Assembly: GCA_005883175.1 (NCBI GenBank)
Contig: VAYV01000010.1
Span: 1-9,180 of the forward strand
Direction of reading: 5' to 3'
DNA length: 9,180 nt
Source of the DNA: Actinomycetota bacterium
GTDB taxonomy: Bacteria; Actinomycetota; AC-67
Made by a program: the position numbers and the translations under genes. Numbering within the stretch: position 1 is the stretch's first letter; the number at the start of each line of letters is the position of its first letter. The notes beneath the pieces are model-generated. The model made no database searches, was not told the DNA's origin, and saw only the letters and a list, made by a program, of their open reading frames with translations. This document shows positions 6,613 through 9,180 of this stretch, piece after piece.

Positions 6613-6619
6613 CTGAGGT

Positions 6620-6835
6620 ATGGACATCTTCAACGCGGCTAAAGGACTCGTGATCGCGCTGCGCTCGCAGTCGAGCACGAGCGACGAGCGCGGCGCCTCC
6701 GCCGTGGAGTACAGCATCCTCGTCTCGCTGATCGCAGTCGTGATCATCTTGGGCGCGCTCTTCCTCGGCACGTCGACGAACGACAAGTACGTCTGCAGCA
6801 AGAACTCGATCATCGCGAAAGTGAATCAGTGCTGA
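6620..6835 (+). CDS. Flp/Fap-type pilin (type IVb prepilin), orphan
   Basis: A 71-residue prepilin of the Flp family, the subunit of Tad-type (tight adherence) pili. The sequence shows a 25-residue basic/polar leader ending in ERG, the prepilin-peptidase cleavage context GASAVEY (25-31) with Glu at position +5 and Tyr at +6 of the mature protein, and one hydrophobic helix SILVSLIAVVIILGALFLG (32-50) that would anchor it in the membrane and form the filament core. A short polar tail of about 20 residues carries Cys59 and a C-terminal Cys71. No tad/cpa assembly genes are in the window. GAGG is too close to the ATG to act as a normal Shine-Dalgarno sequence, consistent with leaderless translation; GTG 6650 is an unlikely alternative because it would leave almost no leader. 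Confidence 0.85.
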   Translation: MDIFNAAKGLVIALRSQSSTSDERGASAVEYSILVSLIAVVIILGALFLGTSTNDKYVCSKNSIIAKVNQC

Positions 6836-6849
6836 GCTTCGCTCAGCGC
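6829..6849. terminator. Palindromic bidirectional terminator over two stop codons
   Basis: GCTGAGC (6831-6837) and GCTCAGC (6841-6847) form a perfect 7-bp inverted repeat with a 3-base loop, extendable to 9 bp with one G-U pair. It contains the TGA of the pilin gene (6833-6835) and, on the other strand, the TGA of the aldolase gene (6843-6845). Position between convergent genes suggests a shared terminator; there is no T-tract. Confidence 0.5.
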
Positions 6850-7484
6850 GTTCGGTAGAAGGCGAAAACCTGAGCGAACAGGTTCTTCGAGTCTTCCGGT
6901 AGGTCGACCGGACCCCCAAGCATCTTCGTCCAGAGATAGATCTGCGCGCCGCGCTCGACCTGGCGCGCGACGTGCATCGCACCGGCGAGGTCACGTCCGA
7001 CGCAGACCATCCCGTGCGACGCGAGGAACACCGCGTTGGCCGTCTCCCCCATCGTGTCGACGGCGCTCTTCGCGATCTCCACCGTTCCGCTGATCGCGTA
7101 CTCCGCCACGCGCACCTCGTCGCCGACGTACACGCCGAACTCGTCCAGGAACGCCGGCAACGGGATGCGCGCGGCGGCGAACGCGCTTGCAACGGTGGGA
7201 TGCGCGTGGATGACCGCGTTGACGTCGGAGCGCGCCTTGTAGCACTCGAGGTGGACTTTGTGCTCCACCGATGGGATCTTCTCGCCTTCGAGCACGCCGC
7301 CTTCGAGGTCCAGAAGGCAGCAGTCCTCCGGCCGGATCTCCTTGTACGGGATCGTCGACGGCGTGATGATCGCCCCATCGTCGACACGCATGCTGACGTT
7401 GCCGGACGTGCCGACGGTCAGGTCTCGGTCTTCCATCTCGACCGCGTACTTGATGACGAGCTCGCGCTCCGCCTGGTACTTCAT
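6843..7484 (-). CDS. Class II aldolase/adducin family protein (fuculose-phosphate aldolase-like)
   Basis: The 213-residue product has the length and motifs of zinc-dependent class II aldolases such as L-fuculose-1-phosphate aldolase and L-ribulose-5-phosphate 4-epimerase, which cleave or epimerise phosphorylated ketoses. Visible: GTSGNVSMR (25-33, phosphate binding), ITPSTIPYKEI (40-50), EHKVHLECYK (74-83) with the acid-base Glu74, HAHPTVASAF (93-102) with zinc ligands His93 and His95, and ASHGMVCVG (155-163) with the third ligand His157. All expected catalytic residues are present, so the enzyme looks intact. ATG 7484 is chosen because the family similarity starts there and it overlaps the kinase stop as ATGA; an upstream extension in the same frame is a shadow of the kinase gene. 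The true sugar substrate cannot be read from the sequence. Confidence 0.88.
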   Translation of the reverse strand: MKYQAERELVIKYAVEMEDRDLTVGTSGNVSMRVDDGAIITPSTIPYKEIRPEDCCLLDLEGGVLEGEKIPSVEHKVHLECYKARSDVNAVIHAHPTVASAFAAARIPLPAFLDEFGVYVGDEVRVAEYAISGTVEIAKSAVDTMGETANAVFLASHGMVCVGRDLAGAMHVARQVERGAQIYLWTKMLGGPVDLPEDSKNLFAQVFAFYRTR

Positions 7485-8703
7485 CGCAGCAATCCACCCA
7501 TCTTCATGGCCTTCTGATCGAGCTCGTCGGCGCGCGCGCGCCACGAGGCGATCGCCGCTCCCAATGCGCTCGACGCCGTCTCCGTCGCCACCCGTAACGG
7601 CCCTTGCGAGGAGCCCGCCAGCGCCTCGCGGAACGCGCGCGCGCGAGCAACACCGCCGGCGACGGCGATCTCCGACGGCGCCCCGTTGATCTCCTCCAAG
7701 ACGTCCAGCCCCGCGCGCGCGCCGAACGCGATCCCTTCGAGCAACCCTCGCGCAAGGTCCCCACGCGAGCGCCCGAGGGCGAGCACCGGGACGGGGAACT
7801 CGAAGCCGCCCGAGCGAACCAAGGCGAAATCGCGGGCGGTGCTCGGATACGAGTCGTAGAACCGAACGCCACCTGCTCCTGGTTCCGACAGCTCACTCTC
7901 GGTTACCAAGGAAGAAGGAGTTTCCTTCAAGAGGCCCGAGAGCCACACGAGCGCGGAACCCGCTTCCCCACAATGAGATTCCTGGCTAAGCACATCGACC
8001 ACCAGATGCGGAGACGTCCACGTGCGACCTTTAGGATCCAGCGCGTAATCACCCAAAAGCTGCTGCGCGATCATCGTCGTCCCCGCGACAACGAAGGCCG
8101 ACCCGCTCTCGACGACCCCAAGCCCCAGCGCCGCGCACTGCGTATCCGCACCCGCACAGAAGACACCTAGGCCCGCCGGAAGTCCCAGCGGGTTCCCCTC
8201 CTCCGCAACCCCCGAAGGCTCGCCGGCTGCTCGCAAGGAAGGCAAGATCGTTTCGGGCACCGAGAGCGCGCCGAGGAGGTCCGGCGACCATCGGCCCAGG
8301 CGAGGCGCGCCGGGAAGTAGATCATCGCGGGAAGGCGCCCGGCCACGCGATAGATCAGGTCGCCGTGCGCCTTCTCTTGCGCGATCCCCTCTTGCGCGCC
8401 GCGACCGTCGGTGTTCGGACCGACGTACAGCTCGCGGCCGTCGGCATCGAGGAAGACCACCCCGGTGCGCTGAGAGGTCACGCCGGCCGCGCGCAGCTCA
8501 CCAGGGTCACACGTCTTCAGCGCGTCGGTAACGGCCGCGCGCAACGCGTCGATCGCGGTCGCCGGTTCCAGCGTCGGAAAGCCGCTCTCATCGGGCGTGT
8601 ACCGCCACGGATGCTCGCCGTATCCGGCGCGCCGTCCGCGCTCGTCGACGATGAGACACCTGCCGCCGCTCGTGCCGACGTCGATGCCCGCGTACAGGGC
8701 CAC
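7481..8703 (-). pseudogene. FGGY-family carbohydrate kinase with internal deletion and frameshift
   Basis: FGGY kinases phosphorylate sugars or sugar acids using ATP. The 5' part (GTG 8703, 3 bases after the dehydrogenase stop) encodes MALYAGIDVGTSGGR, the N-lobe phosphate-binding motif, then VTSQRTGVVFLD (75-86) and YFPARLAW (129-136). From about 8297 that frame turns to nonsense and stops at 8167. The other frame takes over at GRWSPDLLGALSV (8296 downwards), reads GVFCAGADTQCAALG with the catalytic Asp at codon 8146-8144, and then AVAGGVARARAFREAL (C-lobe adenosine-site region), ending at 7481. Joined, this gives about 406 residues against a usual 480-500. The missing piece, by family layout roughly 60 residues of the N-lobe, sits exactly where the frame changes. 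GTG 8260 could start a C-terminal fragment. A real lesion or a misassembly are both possible; both halves otherwise look well conserved. Confidence 0.8.
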
Positions 8704-8706
8704 GAT

Positions 8707-9180
8707 CTACAGCACTTCGGGATTCACGACCGAGCCCGGGATCTTCCCCTCGAGCACGTCGTGGATCCCTTGCGCGATCGTCAGCGTGTGGTTCTCGATC
8801 GTCTCGATCGTCGAGCCGCCGATGTGCGGCGTCAGCACCACGTTCCCCATCGACGCCAAGGGATGCTCGGGCGAAAGGAACTCGTTCTCGAAGTGGTCGA
8901 ATGCCGCCGCAGCCAGCCGGCCGTCGCGCAGCGCCGCGAGCAGCGGTTCTTCGGCCGCGATCCCGAAGCGCGCGGTGTTCACGAAGAACGACCCCGGCTT
9001 CACCCGGGCGAACTCTTTCTCGCCGAGCAGCCCTCTGGTCGCTGGTGTCAGCGGCGCGTGCACGCTGATGATGTCCGCGCGCGCCATGAGGTCGGCGAGA
9101 ACCGGCACGGGCTCGATGCCGCTCGCGATCAATGCTTCCGGATCGACCACCGGGTCGTACGCCATGACGTTCGCAGCACC
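8707..9180 (-). CDS. D-isomer-specific 2-hydroxyacid dehydrogenase (SerA-like), 3' part
   Basis: The C-terminal 157 residues or so of an NAD-dependent 2-hydroxyacid dehydrogenase, a family that includes phosphoglycerate dehydrogenase and many sugar-acid dehydrogenases. The start lies beyond the window; the frame is open to the edge with GAANVMAYDP, the second strand of the Rossmann fold with the Asp that binds NAD ribose. Next come ADIISVHAPLTPATRGLL, the helix and strand leading to the catalytic Arg in NTARFG, ALRDGRLAAAAFDHFENE with the Glu of the catalytic triad region, and LTPHIGGSTIET with the catalytic His. The usual NTARGG is NTARFG here, a small deviation. There is no C-terminal ACT domain; the protein ends soon after NPEVL. 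It is the upstream gene of a kinase-aldolase operon, so a sugar-acid role is more likely than serine synthesis. Confidence 0.87.
   Translation of the reverse strand, partial: GAANVMAYDPVVDPEALIASGIEPVPVLADLMARADIISVHAPLTPATRGLLGEKEFARVKPGSFFVNTARFGIAAEEPLLAALRDGRLAAAAFDHFENEFLSPEHPLASMGNVVLTPHIGGSTIETIENHTLTIAQGIHDVLEGKIPGSVVNPEVL

Noticed and set aside
6497..6619. Known riboswitch (c-di-GMP-I, fluoride or guanidine-III) upstream of the pilin
   Set aside because: The region lacks the conserved core sequences I know for these classes, and the predicted transcript start lies downstream of it.
6520..6813. Minus-strand open frame opposite the Flp pilin
   Set aside because: The pilin on the plus strand has a textbook prepilin motif; the reverse frame has no recognisable features and would cross the pilin promoter.
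8167..8260. Programmed frameshift joining two kinase halves
   Set aside because: The frame change coincides with loss of a whole stretch of the domain and no slippery heptamer is evident, so a deletion or assembly error explains it better.

Overview
This is a GC-rich bacterial chromosome segment, dense in genes, with GTG starts common and most neighbouring genes overlapping by a few bases. Nothing in it looks like phage, plasmid or insertion-sequence DNA, and I see no rRNA, tRNA or CRISPR. The gene content (PaaABCD, DegV, an orphan Flp pilin with a leaderless-looking promoter, a mycobacterial-style acyltransferase) would fit a soil or freshwater actinobacterium-like or Chloroflexota-like lineage. 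That placement is inference; the sequence alone does not fix the taxon.

Layout. (1) 2-2178, plus strand: the 3' end of paaA, then paaB, paaC and paaD, each overlapping the next by 1-8 bases. These are the oxygenase subunits and Fe-S maturation factor of phenylacetyl-CoA 1,2-epoxidase, the ring-activating step of aerobic phenylacetate breakdown. The reductase gene paaE does not follow paaD. (2) 2237-4778, minus strand, converging on paaD: a possible operon read degV -> MFS transporter -> SRPBCC protein. (3) 4777-6496, plus strand, diverging from degV: an alpha/beta hydrolase whose 5' end seems frameshifted, overlapping by one base a PlsC-type acyltransferase with a small Cys/His cluster at its N-terminus. 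DegV proteins bind fatty acids, so this divergent block looks lipid-related. (4) 6497-6619: a 123-base gap with a possible H-type pseudoknot and a promoter placed for leaderless expression of a solitary Flp/Fap-type pilin (6620-6835). (5) 6843-9180, minus strand, converging on the pilin across a palindrome holding both stop codons: a carbohydrate or sugar-acid operon read D-isomer 2-hydroxyacid dehydrogenase (incomplete) -> FGGY kinase -> class II aldolase. The kinase has lost roughly 60 residues of its N-terminal lobe and changes frame at the same point, so it is probably a pseudogene or an assembly error.

No stretch longer than 300 bases lacks a gene; the largest gaps are 6497-6619 and 2179-2236. 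The observations most worth a second look are the broken kinase inside an otherwise tidy operon, the frameshifted start of the hydrolase, the Cys/His-tagged acyltransferase with a stretched active-site motif, the PaaC that keeps diiron-type residues, and the structured, leaderless-looking region before the pilin.
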